DNA from: JANLQX01 sp031418775
Lineage (GTDB): Bacteria > Actinomycetota > Acidimicrobiia > Acidimicrobiales > JANYDT01
NCBI GenBank assembly: GCA_031418775.1
Contig: JANOJN010000014.1
Coordinates: 1 to 22,561, forward strand
DNA: 22,561 nucleotides
Direction of reading: 5' to 3'
The position numbers and the translations under genes are program-made. This document shows, one piece after another, positions 1-7,715 of the stretch. The notes under the pieces were generated by a model. That model was given only the letters and a program-made list of their open reading frames with translations. It ran no database searches and was not told the DNA's origin. Numbering within the stretch: the stretch's first letter is position 1; each line of letters opens with the position of its first letter.

Positions 1-420
1 GACCGGATCGCCGCGGAGGCCGCCGCCATCGGTTGGTGGGAGGAAGTGCAGGTGCAGACAAAGGCTCTCCCCGAGTTTGATCCTCAGGCCATCCTCGCCC
101 TGACTGTTCCCGGCCGACCTGCTGGGCCTGCGATGGTCGGGACTCTCGAGAGACGCCGAAAGGAAGGCTTCGCCTTGCGTACGGGAACGACCAACCAAAC
201 TGTTCTCCTCGGAACTCGATTCCTCTCGCCCGACGTAGTCGAGGTGCAGGTCTGCTTGGCGGATGACAACGTTTTCGTTCAGCAGAACACCGGTGTGGAG
301 GAACTCGGCGGTCTGGGGCGGTCTTTCTACCTAAGCGTTCTTCGAAAGAGTGCCGGCACATGGAGGGTCGAAGACTGGGGAAGCTTTCGTGATTCTGAGG
401 ACGGCGTGGCGTGCGAATGA
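1..420 (+). CDS. Hypothetical protein, 5' end outside window
   Basis: The reading frame is open from base 1 to a TGA at 418-420, giving 139 visible residues, so the true start lies to the left. A GTG at 46 could serve as an internal start, but the codons before it (starting DRIAAEAAAIGWW) read as ordinary protein. The visible part is soluble, without membrane segments, and ends in a Trp/Phe-containing stretch (SAGTWRVEDWGSF) like the last strand of a small alpha+beta domain. I do not recognise the family. It overlaps the next gene, which encodes a secreted protein, so the two are probably translated together; this one may be a lipoprotein whose signal lies upstream, but that is a guess. Confidence 0.6.
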   Translation, partial: DRIAAEAAAIGWWEEVQVQTKALPEFDPQAILALTVPGRPAGPAMVGTLERRRKEGFALRTGTTNQTVLLGTRFLSPDVVEVQVCLADDNVFVQQNTGVEELGGLGRSFYLSVLRKSAGTWRVEDWGSFRDSEDGVACE

Positions 421-1229
421 ACTGGGTTGCGTTAGGCGCACTCGTCCTGACTCTCACTACTGCCACCGGCGTTGATGCCAAATCGAGAGCGGACTACAAC
501 GGTAAAAAACTGAACCCCATCATCTACACCCCCGGCACGTCGCGGCAGGGGCCGACGAAGGTGGCGAGGCGGGTTGTTCTCACTTGCGTGGATCTCGGTG
601 ATGCGAGCTCGTACCTCACCGTCACCTCGCGCTACGGGTGCGACAACGGGATCCTGGGGTTCCGGGGGTGCTACGGCGCCTGCACGCCGCCACCGCCTGG
701 CACCCCTCCCCCGCCGCGGCCCGATGTCCGGGCGATGATCGACTCGGCCATCGGGAACGTCCCTGACCCGGAACCGGTTACGTCACCTCCGCTGACCGAC
801 GATGACGACGTCAGCGTGGTCGGCATCCCGTTCTTCTTCTCGGTCCCCACCGAGCAGTGGACGACGATCTCCCCGACGGCGACCCAGGGTCCGTACTACC
901 TGACGATCAACGCCACGCCGTCGACGCTGACCTTCGACCCGGGCACCGCCGGGCCCCGGGCGCAGTGCGACAACCCCGGGCGGATCGTACGTAACCAGCG
1001 CCAGGCCCGCTCGGCCAAGTCACTCGGCTGCTTCCACACCTACCAAAACGCTCCGAAGGGCAGCACGAGCTTTCCGGCGAAGCTGTCGATCACGTGGAAC
1101 CTCAGCGTCGCCACGAACCTCGAGCCGGGCGAATACGTCAACCTCGTCCCCGCCACGCTGACCACCACCACGGCGTTCGATGTCCCGGTCATCGAACTGC
1201 AGCCGGTCCTCGTCGAACCCGGCAACTAA
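411..1229 (+). CDS. Secreted proline-rich hypothetical protein
   Basis: A 272-residue protein starting at GTG 411, chosen because GAGGA at 397-401 sits nine bases upstream; ATG 417 is the alternative and would form an ATGA overlap with the previous stop. The N-terminus is a signal peptide (hydrophobic core ALGALVLTLTTATG, likely cleavage after VDA). A small Cys-bearing segment (CDLG... YGCDNG... GCYGAC, around residues 59-91) follows, then a Pro linker (PPPPGTPPPPRP), a short acidic patch (DDDD) and a C-terminal beta-rich region of about 140 residues with two more Cys. Five or more Cys in an exported protein suggest disulfides. No catalytic motif is visible. I cannot assign a family; a cell-surface or extracellular role is inferred. 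Confidence 0.7.
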   Translation: MRMNWVALGALVLTLTTATGVDAKSRADYNGKKLNPIIYTPGTSRQGPTKVARRVVLTCVDLGDASSYLTVTSRYGCDNGILGFRGCYGACTPPPPGTPPPPRPDVRAMIDSAIGNVPDPEPVTSPPLTDDDDVSVVGIPFFFSVPTEQWTTISPTATQGPYYLTINATPSTLTFDPGTAGPRAQCDNPGRIVRNQRQARSAKSLGCFHTYQNAPKGSTSFPAKLSITWNLSVATNLEPGEYVNLVPATLTTTTAFDVPVIELQPVLVEPGN

Positions 1230-1375
1230 CCGCCCACCCACCTTCCCCACCCACGCACCCGACAACGCCATCCCACACCACCGAAAGATCACCCGGCAGG
1301 TTCAAGGGGTGGATCGCAACGCCCTCTCTGGGATGCCACCGAGGCGCAAGTGGGATTTCCGACGCCGGCGACGCT

Positions 1376-1406
1376 CAGACATTCAACGTTCAGACGTTCA
1401 GACGTT
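1376..1406. repeat. Short 8-bp tandem repeat at convergent gene ends
   Basis: CAGACGTT occurs back to back at 1391-1398 and 1399-1406, with degenerate copies CAGACATT at 1376 and CAACGTT at 1384. It overlaps the stop codon of the dioxygenase-like gene and lies in the 168-bp gap between convergent genes. The rest of that gap (1230-1375) shows no gene and no clear terminator hairpin. Confidence 0.5.
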
Positions 1407-2198
1407 GACCACGAGGTTGGTGCTGAACCCCTTCTTCACGTCGCCGGACACCGTCGGCATTTGCGTCGCCCAGCCGTCGCGGAACTGGCTGTCGCGCGCC
1501 AACGGTGTCGATGCCAGGTTCGTTGCGCTGCCGTCGTAGCCCGGCCCGGCGTAGACCGCCTTGCACGTGGCTTCGGGCAGAGCCAGCTGCGAGGTCTTGA
1601 TGGCGTTGCGACCCAGGGTGGCCGACGCGAGATCGGCATAGACCTCGAAGTGCACGTGGGGCCAGCGTCCGGGATACGCACCCGGGAACGTGGTGAGAAA
1701 CGAGACGACTCCCTTGGCGTCTGCGACCTGTACGCCTCGGAGGTAGTTCTCGGTCTCAATCGAGTACAACGAGTACTGGCCGATGGCGTCGCAGTGCCAG
1801 GCGTAGACCGCAGCATTCGGAAAGGCTGCACAACCGCTCGACGCCCGCCGCAGGGTGAGGTTGATGATGAGCGGGACGCCGGCAGCGACGCCGGTCATGG
1901 AGCCGAACGACGGGCGGATGTCGCGTCGCACGATGCCCTTTTCGGTGAGCACGTTCACGCCGTTCGTGCCGTCCCCGGGGAACGGGCCCCCGGTCTCGCT
2001 GACGATCGGGACACACGAGGCTGCGCCCTTCTTCGTGGCCTTCTTCGATGTGGCGGCAACGACGCGGTCAACGGCGAGACCACTGAGGAAGACGCCGGCA
2101 CCGAGCGCGCCCGCCGCGTGAAGGATCCGACGGCGGGTCATGGCCACCTCGACCGGGTCCGTCGCGGCGAAGTCGTCAGGGCTGGAAATCGGTGTCAT
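1398..2198 (-). CDS. Tat-exported intradiol ring-cleavage dioxygenase-like protein
   Basis: A 266-residue member of the intradiol dioxygenase (protocatechuate 3,4-dioxygenase beta-like) family, which splits catechols between the two hydroxyls using Fe(III). The expected ligand set is present: Tyr142 (DAIGQYSLY), Tyr175 (AYPGRWPHVHF), His181 and His183, with Arg178 as the usual active-site arginine. ETGGPFPGDG near residue 68 matches the family's N-terminal motif. The N-terminus has twin arginines (TRRRILHAAG) followed by a hydrophobic stretch and VVAATS, a Tat-type signal, so the protein is probably folded with iron and exported. I chose ATG 2198; ATG 2141 (MTRRR) is possible and would give a more standard Tat peptide. 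It lies 65 bp after the M24 peptidase gene. Substrate unknown. Confidence 0.85.
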   Translation of the reverse strand: MTPISSPDDFAATDPVEVAMTRRRILHAAGALGAGVFLSGLAVDRVVAATSKKATKKGAASCVPIVSETGGPFPGDGTNGVNVLTEKGIVRRDIRPSFGSMTGVAAGVPLIINLTLRRASSGCAAFPNAAVYAWHCDAIGQYSLYSIETENYLRGVQVADAKGVVSFLTTFPGAYPGRWPHVHFEVYADLASATLGRNAIKTSQLALPEATCKAVYAGPGYDGSATNLASTPLARDSQFRDGWATQMPTVSGDVKKGFSTNLVVNV

Positions 2199-2263
2199 GG
2201 CAAACGAGTGTCGATGAGCTGCGTGAGCGTTCGGTGAGAACTGCGCAAGAGCACGGTGAGAGC

Positions 2264-3475
2264 TCAGACGACGATGTCGACCGGCGCCCGGGTCAACGCG
2301 ATCGGCCCTTCGGAGGTGACCACGTAGAGATCCTCGATCCGAACCCCACCGGAACCCGGAAGGTAGACACCGGGTTCGATGGTCACCAGATCGCCGTCGC
2401 AAATGGCGTTGCGCGACGTGGTGCCGAGCCACGGAAGCTCGTGGATCACCAGCCCCGTGCCGTGCCCGAGACCATGGACGAAACGGTCACCCCAGCCGGC
2501 GGCCTCACACACTTCGCGGGCGATCCGGTCGAGAGCGGCACACGAGATGCCCGGCGTGATTGCCGCAGCAGCCTCGTCGTGCGCGGCACGGACTACTGCG
2601 AAGTGACGCTGCTGCGCCTTCGACGGTTCCCCGACGTAGATCGTGCGGGTCATGTCGGAGTGGTAACCGTCGATCAGCGCGCCGAAATCGCAGATGACTT
2701 CGTCACCTTCGATGATCACCCGAGCACCCGTCTCGTGATGAGGACGGCTGGCGTTCGGCCCGGAAGCGACGATCGTGTCGAACGACACCGCGTCGGCCCC
2801 GAGGGCGATCATGGCGCTGTCGAGTGCTCGCTGGAACGCTCGCTCGGTGATCGCACCGCTCAGCATCGGCGCCACCTCGGCCAACGCAGCGTCGGCGATG
2901 GCCGCGGCCCGAGCCGTGCGGGCGATCTCGCCGAGCGACTTCGTCCGCCGGAGCCGTTCTACGAGGTTCGTCACCGCTACCCAGGTCACTGCGGGAACGT
3001 CGGCGACCAATGCGTCGTGGTCGGCCCACGAGAGCGATGCCGCTTCCAGCCCGACCGTGGTGTATCCCGCCGCGGCGACATGCTCACGCAACCAGGTCTG
3101 TTGTTCCGATTGGCTGCGCCGGATCACGATATCGACGGAGCAGCCGGCCGCAATGATCTCCTCGGCGGCGCGTTCCTCGTAGCGGGCATCGGTGATCAGG
3201 AATGTGTGGTTCGACGAAACCAGTAGGCGCGCTGATGATCCCGTGAAGCCGCTAAGCGCGCGTATGTTATCGAGATTGGTGACGAGCACGGCATCGAGCG
3301 CATCGTTGTGGCCGATGAGGGCCTGAAGGGCCGACAATCGAGCTTCGGACGAGACCGCCGGGAGGTCGCTGAGCGGCACGTCGAGCGACCATGCCTGACC
3401 CAAGGTTGCGCGGACGTGTTCTGCCGAAGGAGCGGGGAGCAGCGCTGTGCTGGAGGCGTCGATCTCGGTGGTCAT
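2264..3475 (-). CDS. pepQ: M24 family Xaa-Pro peptidase
   Basis: A 403-residue pita-bread metallopeptidase that removes or splits at residues next to proline. Residues 40-165 form the creatinase-type N-terminal domain and 180-403 the catalytic domain. The five metal ligands expected for M24 are visible: Asp263 (ICDFG), Asp274 (YHSDMTR), His338 (GLGHGTG), Glu367 (TIEPGVYLPG) and Glu381 (RIED). Start ATG 3475 leaves 20 bp after the aroQ stop. The longer upstream reading is unlikely because it would overlap most of the aroQ 3' end. Finding it behind aroB-aroQ is the common actinobacterial order; the elongation factor P gene that often follows is absent here and an exported dioxygenase-like gene sits there instead. 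Aminopeptidase P versus prolidase cannot be separated from sequence alone. Confidence 0.9.
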   Translation of the reverse strand: MTTEIDASSTALLPAPSAEHVRATLGQAWSLDVPLSDLPAVSSEARLSALQALIGHNDALDAVLVTNLDNIRALSGFTGSSARLLVSSNHTFLITDARYEERAAEEIIAAGCSVDIVIRRSQSEQQTWLREHVAAAGYTTVGLEAASLSWADHDALVADVPAVTWVAVTNLVERLRRTKSLGEIARTARAAAIADAALAEVAPMLSGAITERAFQRALDSAMIALGADAVSFDTIVASGPNASRPHHETGARVIIEGDEVICDFGALIDGYHSDMTRTIYVGEPSKAQQRHFAVVRAAHDEAAAAITPGISCAALDRIAREVCEAAGWGDRFVHGLGHGTGLVIHELPWLGTTSRNAICDGDLVTIEPGVYLPGSGGVRIEDLYVVTSEGPIALTRAPVDIVV

Positions 3476-3495
3476 GACAGGCGGGGACTGATCAT

Positions 3496-3951
3496 TCAGC
3501 CGTGAAGGCCGAGCAGACGGACAGCACCTTCGACGGCAAGCGCGTAGCCGTGTCCACCGAAGCCCTGCACCGAGCCGTGCACGACCGGTGCAATTACGCT
3601 CGTATGACGCCACTTCTCCCGGGCGTGGGTGTTGGAGATGTGCAGCTCGACCCGGACACCTTCGAATGCGCTGAGCGCGTCGGCGAGAGACCAGGCGTAG
3701 TGGGTCAGCGCGCCGGCGTTGATGACGATGGCGGCGCAACGATTGCGGGCACCCTGCACCGCGTCGACGAGGGTCGCCTCGTCATTGGATTGCCGGTGCT
3801 CGAGATCGCATCCCGCGGCCTCGGCGATGGCGCGAGCGGTGGCCACGTGATCGTCGAGTGTTGCCGTCCCGTAGATGGTCGGCTCACGCAATCCGAGCAG
3901 GTTGAGGTTCGGGCCGGACAGCAGCAGCACGATCGGCCGTACGGAACTCAT
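3496..3951 (-). CDS. aroQ: Type II 3-dehydroquinate dehydratase
   Basis: A 151-residue protein of standard length for the dodecameric type II dehydroquinase, which converts 3-dehydroquinate to 3-dehydroshikimate in the shikimate pathway. Motifs in order: GPNLNLLG (13-20), REPTIYG with Arg22 and catalytic Tyr27, QSNDEA (54-59), INAGALTH (77-84), ELHISN with His104 (102-107), ARE with Arg111, and a Gly-rich C-terminus. The usual INPGA motif reads INAGA here, keeping the Asn. The start ATG at 3951 overlaps the aroB stop by four bases (ATGA), so it is translationally coupled to the enzyme that makes its substrate. Confidence 0.96.
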   Translation of the reverse strand: MSSVRPIVLLLSGPNLNLLGLREPTIYGTATLDDHVATARAIAEAAGCDLEHRQSNDEATLVDAVQGARNRCAAIVINAGALTHYAWSLADALSAFEGVRVELHISNTHAREKWRHTSVIAPVVHGSVQGFGGHGYALAVEGAVRLLGLHG

Positions 3952-4982
3952 CGAATCGCCTCCAGGGCATCGAGCAACACGGATTGGTCGACGCCGACGA
4001 CAGACTCGATGCCGTTCGGTCCGTCGAGCACGAACGTGACGCCGTCGAGCGCCTTCTTGTCGCGGCCCATCAGCACCAGCAGCTCGTCGGCCGAAAGGCC
4101 CGCCGGAAGGGTGGTGGCGAGGTCGTAGGCGCCGACGACCCGCCGATGATCGGCGACCCGCGCCGCGTCGATACGGCCAAGGCGATGGGCGACCTCGGCA
4201 ACGTAGACGAGTCCGATCGCCACAGCTTCGCCGTGCATCACGTCGAAGTCTGTGGCGCGCTCGATGGCATGGCCGAGCGTGTGCCCGTAGTTCAGGATCG
4301 CCCGACGCCCGCCTTCACGTTCATCGGATCCCACCACCTCCGCCTTGATGCGGATGCACGCAGCCACGCGGTTCTCGATTGACGGGTCATCGAGCTCTCC
4401 CGGCCGGTCCGTGAGGAAGTGGTACTTCGCCATCTCGCCGAGCCCGCTGCGGTACTCCCGCGCCGGCATCGAGGCGAGGAAGTCGGTGTCGCAGATGACT
4501 GCGCTCGGCTGCCAGTAGGCGCCCACGAGGTTCTTGCCTTCAGGCAGGTTCACGCCGGTCTTGCCGCCGATGGCGGCATCGATCATGCCGAGGAGGGTGG
4601 TGCTCACATAGACCGTGGCGATGCCGCGGTGGTACGCCGAGGCGGTGAACCCACCGAGGTCGGTCACGAGTCCACCTCCCACGGCGATGACGACGTCGTT
4701 GCGGGTCATGCCCCACTGGGAGAAGGAGGAGCAGAGCTGGCCGACGGTGTCGAGCGTCTTGGTCGATTCTCCGTCGGGAATGGTGAAGACCCGCTGCTCG
4801 ATGCCGGTGGTGAGTTCGTCGAGGTCGATGGCGTCGGCGAGCGACGCTTCGGTGACGATGGCAGCGCGGCGAGCCGTCGGCACCGCGGCGGCGAGTGCCT
4901 TGGCGAGCTCGTGGCGGACGCCTGCTCCGACCAGCGCGTCGTAGCCCCGGTTGTCGGGAAGCGGGACACGGACGGACTGCAT
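3948..4982 (-). CDS. aroB: 3-dehydroquinate synthase
   Basis: A 344-residue NAD- and zinc-dependent enzyme that cyclises DAHP to 3-dehydroquinate. Motifs: DGESTKTLDTV (70-80), the NAD/phosphate loop GGGLVTDLGGF (102-112), GGKTGVNLPEGKNLVG (139-154), RSGLGEMAKY with zinc ligand Glu183, NYGHTLGHAIE with His234 and His238, and HGEAVAIG with His250. Start ATG 4982 (MQSVRVPL) is chosen over one 57 bp upstream because family alignment begins about here; GAAGGA lies just before it. It heads an aroB-aroQ-pepQ unit and is divergent from an alpha/beta hydrolase, with the mirrored motif array between them. No aroC or aroK is in the window. Confidence 0.96.
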   Translation of the reverse strand: MQSVRVPLPDNRGYDALVGAGVRHELAKALAAAVPTARRAAIVTEASLADAIDLDELTTGIEQRVFTIPDGESTKTLDTVGQLCSSFSQWGMTRNDVVIAVGGGLVTDLGGFTASAYHRGIATVYVSTTLLGMIDAAIGGKTGVNLPEGKNLVGAYWQPSAVICDTDFLASMPAREYRSGLGEMAKYHFLTDRPGELDDPSIENRVAACIRIKAEVVGSDEREGGRRAILNYGHTLGHAIERATDFDVMHGEAVAIGLVYVAEVAHRLGRIDAARVADHRRVVGAYDLATTLPAGLSADELLVLMGRDKKALDGVTFVLDGPNGIESVVGVDQSVLLDALEAIR

Positions 4983-5073
4983 GTCCTTCAGTCTGCCCGC
5001 TCGCCGCTCCCATCTCGATGACCGGTTGACGGTTCGCACCGCAGCGCCTGCGCCGCGCCGCCGCCTCTGCGCC

Positions 5074-5212
5074 GCCGCACATCACGCCCGCTGTGCCGCA
5101 CATCGGCCCCCGCCCGCCGCACATCAGCCTCATTTGGCAGATTCCACCGCGAAAATCGTCGATGTGCGGCAGGAACAGGGCGATGTGCGGCAGGAACAGG
5201 GCGATGTGCTGC
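5074..5212. repeat. Mirrored array of six 10-bp motifs at 21-bp period
   Basis: GCCGCACATC occurs exactly at 5074-5083, 5095-5104 and 5116-5125. Its reverse complement GATGTGCGGC occurs at 5161-5170 and 5182-5191, with a one-mismatch copy GATGTGCTGC at 5203-5212. Within each arm the copies are spaced exactly 21 bp; the arms are separated by 35 bp. The right arm is a real 21-bp tandem repeat (the 11 bp after the first two motifs are identical), while the left arm conserves mainly the 10-bp core. The array fills most of the 317-bp gene-free stretch between divergent aroB and the hydrolase gene, and its centre (about 5143) is almost midway between the two start codons. It could be a cooperative operator with sites on one DNA face, or could fold as a long interrupted hairpin in RNA. 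Confidence 0.85.
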
Positions 5213-5299
5213 AGGAGCGCGGGGCGGCAGGGGCGAACCGGTAGCGTTCGACCGCCGTCCACGACCCGGTGGCGGCGATGAACCGAAGGGCAGCAACCG

Positions 5300-5989
5300 A
5301 TGGCTCGACCAGTGCTTCTCGTCCATGGCTGGGGTGGCTCCTATGCCACAACGTGGCAGGCGCCGGGCTGGGTCATGCTCCTCGGTGACATCGGCAAGAC
5401 GGAGATCATCGGGGTCGACCTCCTCGGCCACGGGACGGCGCCGAAGCCCCACGACCCGGCCGACTACGCCGACCTCGGCAGCCGTATCGTCGACGCCCTT
5501 CCGCCCGAACCGGTCGACGCGATCGGGTTCTCCCTAGGTGCCATGACTCTGCTGCACACCGCCACCCGGCACCCCGATCGGTTCCGCAAGATCGTCCTCG
5601 CCGGCATCGGCAACGGCCTGCTCGACCCGGACCCGACGGCGCCCAGCCGGGCGGACGCCATTGCTGCGGCGATGCGAGGAGACGGCGACTCGTCCGACAA
5701 CTGGGCCCAGGCCATGTCGCGCTATGCCCAGCAGCCCGGCAACGATCCCGACGCGCTCATCGCCGCGCTGCGCCGTCCGATGCCGGCCGATCCGCTGACC
5801 CGCGAGTCATGCCAGCGGGTCTCGGCCAAGGTACTCGTGTGCATCGGCGACAAGGACTTCGCCGGACCCGCCGACGCCCTCGCCGCAGCGCTCCCCGACG
5901 CCACGTTGAAGGTGCTGAAGAACACGGACCACTTCGCCACGCCGGAAGCCTTCGGGTTCATCGACGCGGTGATGACGTTCCTCGGCTGA
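5300..5989 (+). CDS. Alpha/beta hydrolase
   Basis: A 229-residue single-domain alpha/beta hydrolase. It opens directly with the oxyanion-hole strand (VLLVHGWGGS, 5-14), has the nucleophile elbow GFSLGA with Ser78, the acid Asp186 (GDKDF) and catalytic His211 (NTDHFATPE). The lid region between the triad residues is short. ATG 5300 is supported by GAAGGG at 5285-5290. No signal peptide, so cytoplasmic. The substrate cannot be told from sequence; esterase or C-C hydrolase activity are both possible. It is transcribed divergently from aroB across the mirrored motif array and is followed by a 108-bp gap before the PhnD-like gene. Confidence 0.85.
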   Translation: MARPVLLVHGWGGSYATTWQAPGWVMLLGDIGKTEIIGVDLLGHGTAPKPHDPADYADLGSRIVDALPPEPVDAIGFSLGAMTLLHTATRHPDRFRKIVLAGIGNGLLDPDPTAPSRADAIAAAMRGDGDSSDNWAQAMSRYAQQPGNDPDALIAALRRPMPADPLTRESCQRVSAKVLVCIGDKDFAGPADALAAALPDATLKVLKNTDHFATPEAFGFIDAVMTFLG

Positions 5990-6021
5990 ACATGCCTGAG
6001 ACAACGCTGGACAGATTGCGG

Positions 6022-6050
6022 TTGCGGCCCGCTGCTCATCGTCCGATACT
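6022..6050 (+). promoter_or_regulatory. Possible promoter before the PhnD-like gene
   Basis: TTGCGG (6022-6027) and GATACT (6045-6050) are separated by 17 bp, as for a housekeeping sigma factor, 48 bp before the TTG start at 6098. The match is partial (three and four of six positions), so this is only a candidate. A small inverted repeat CGGAG/CTCCG lies between it and the gene. Confidence 0.25.
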
Positions 6051-6097
6051 GACTATTCCGGAGCACGTCGTTCTCCGACAGAACTAGAGGAACAACC

Positions 6098-6964
6098 TTG
6101 CCGTCAACGGTGACCGATGTGGGCGAGAACCACCCTGCGACGAGCGCGTCGACCTTCCTTGCGTCATTGCCGATGTTCGACTTCGACGAATTACAGCCGG
6201 CCCACGATGCCCTCTGGTCTGCCATCGCTGACGAACTCCGACGCTTGGGCATCGACGCACCTCGCACGCTCACTCGGCCCGAAGTCCCGCTCAGCAGCCA
6301 CTGGCGGCACCCCGATCTCCTGTTCAGTCAGACGTGCGGGTTTCCCTACGCGGCGTACTACCGTCCGCATCTCTCCCTCATCGGCACGTTCCACTACGCG
6401 CTTCCTGTCGACGATGGACCGGGGTACTACCGATCCCTCCTGGTGGCCCGTTGCACCGATCGTCGCATTGCCGATGATCCGGCTGCCACCGATCTCCGCA
6501 CGTTCTCCGGCGCGACCGTGGCGATCAACAACACCGATTCGCTTTCCGGATGCGTCAGCCTCGGGGTCACCCTTCTCGACTGTGGCGTCGATCAGGTCGG
6601 CGACGTGATCGTCACCGGCGCCCACGCGGACAGCCTCGGGGAGATGCAGGCGGGACGGGTCGACCTCGCGATCATTGACGCACTTACTTTTTCGCTGCTG
6701 TCGGACGTGCGGCCATCTGCTGTCGAGGGCGTCACCGTCATCGGGCGCGGGCCCCAGATTCCCTGCACGCCCCTCGTCACGGGACAGGCGGACCTGGTCG
6801 AACCGATACGGGCGGCGCTCCCCGTGGCCTTGGCCCGGGTCGCGCCGTCGGTGCTGCAGACGCTTCGCATACGAGCCTTCGTCGAGCACTCCGATGAGGA
6901 CTACACGCCGACGATCCCGATGGGCGAGCGGGCCAGCGAACTCATGCCGGTCGCCGAGGAGTGA
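6098..6964 (+). CDS. PhnD-like substrate-binding protein without signal peptide
   Basis: A 288-residue protein resembling the PhnD/SsuA/transferrin-type binding proteins linked to phosphate/phosphonate-type ABC transporters. Features: ASLPMFDF near the N-terminus (about 22-29), TCGFPYAAYYRP (80-91), a Gly/Tyr patch, a SGATVAINNTDSLSG segment and GRVDLAIIDALTFSLL, the usual signature that closes the ligand cleft. TTG 6098 is taken as start because AGAGGAA lies five bases before it; ATG 6173 is an alternative that would cut into the first beta strand. Neither start has a signal peptide and no permease or ATPase follows, so it is either a cytoplasmic ligand-binding protein or an orphan with another role. 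Ligand unknown. Confidence 0.75.
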   Translation: MPSTVTDVGENHPATSASTFLASLPMFDFDELQPAHDALWSAIADELRRLGIDAPRTLTRPEVPLSSHWRHPDLLFSQTCGFPYAAYYRPHLSLIGTFHYALPVDDGPGYYRSLLVARCTDRRIADDPAATDLRTFSGATVAINNTDSLSGCVSLGVTLLDCGVDQVGDVIVTGAHADSLGEMQAGRVDLAIIDALTFSLLSDVRPSAVEGVTVIGRGPQIPCTPLVTGQADLVEPIRAALPVALARVAPSVLQTLRIRAFVEHSDEDYTPTIPMGERASELMPVAEE

Positions 6965-7017
6965 TTGTCACGCTGCGCTCGACGCCGGCAGTCACGCCGG
7001 TTGCCTAGCCTCGTCGT

Positions 7018-7715
7018 ATGACAAAGAACGTTGTGGTGACCGGAGCGAACCGCGGGCTCGGACTCTCGCTTGCGCGTGCGTACATCGCCGAGGGCCATCA
7101 CGTCTTCGGAGGCTGCCGCACTCCTGAGTCCGCCGACGCGCTGCGAGCGCTTGGCACCGAGGCGATGCGCTTCGATGCGGCCGACTTCGCGTCGATCGAC
7201 GCTTTCGCAGAAGCGATCGGCAACCGCCCCGTCGACACCGTCATCAACTGCGCCGGCGTCGATGCGAGAGCCTTCGGGGCCGACGACACAAACCGAGGCG
7301 CGCTTACGATCTCGGCGGAACACTTCGAGGCGGTGATGCGGGTGAACGTCACCGGACCGCTGCTCCTGGTGGAGCGGCTCAGCGAGAGGCTGCGTGCGTC
7401 CGAAGGAACCGTCGTGAACATCTCATCGCAGATCGGGTCGCTCGCCATCGCCCATACGATGAGCCGAGACGTCTCCTACGCGGCGTCGAAGGCGGCGCTC
7501 AACATGGTCACCGCCAAGCAGGCCCAGGCATTCGCTGCCGACGGGTCACCGTCATCACCATGCACCCCGGATGGTTGCGGACCGACATGGGCGGGCCGAA
7601 CGCGGCCCTCGACCCCGACGACACCGCTCGGCAGATCTACGCCACCATCGAAGGACTCACACCTGCACAGAACGGCCAGTTCCTCCGCTGGGACGGCACG
7701 GTCCACCCCTGGTAA
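7018..7715 (+). pseudogene. Short-chain dehydrogenase/reductase with one-base frameshift
   Basis: The first 176 codons encode a classical SDR: TGANRGLG (8-15) for NAD(P) binding, NCAG (77-80), Asn110, Ser in NISSQ (134-138) and YAASK with Tyr154/Lys158. After AFAADG the frame runs into an unrelated Ser/Pro/Thr-rich tail ending at 7803. One base earlier in frame, from 7545, the family C-terminus continues (VTVITMHPGWLRTDMGG to RWDGTVHPW) and stops at TAA 7713-7715. A single G missing from a G run at 7543-7545 explains it; with it restored the enzyme is 232 residues, a normal SDR length. It is either a recent lesion or a sequencing error. TAGCCT six bases before ATG 7018 could be a -10 box of a leaderless transcript. 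Confidence 0.8.

Noticed and set aside
5071..5222. CRISPR-like repeat array
   Set aside because: Units are 21 bp with 10-bp conserved cores and no unique spacers, the two halves are inverted, and no cas genes are present.
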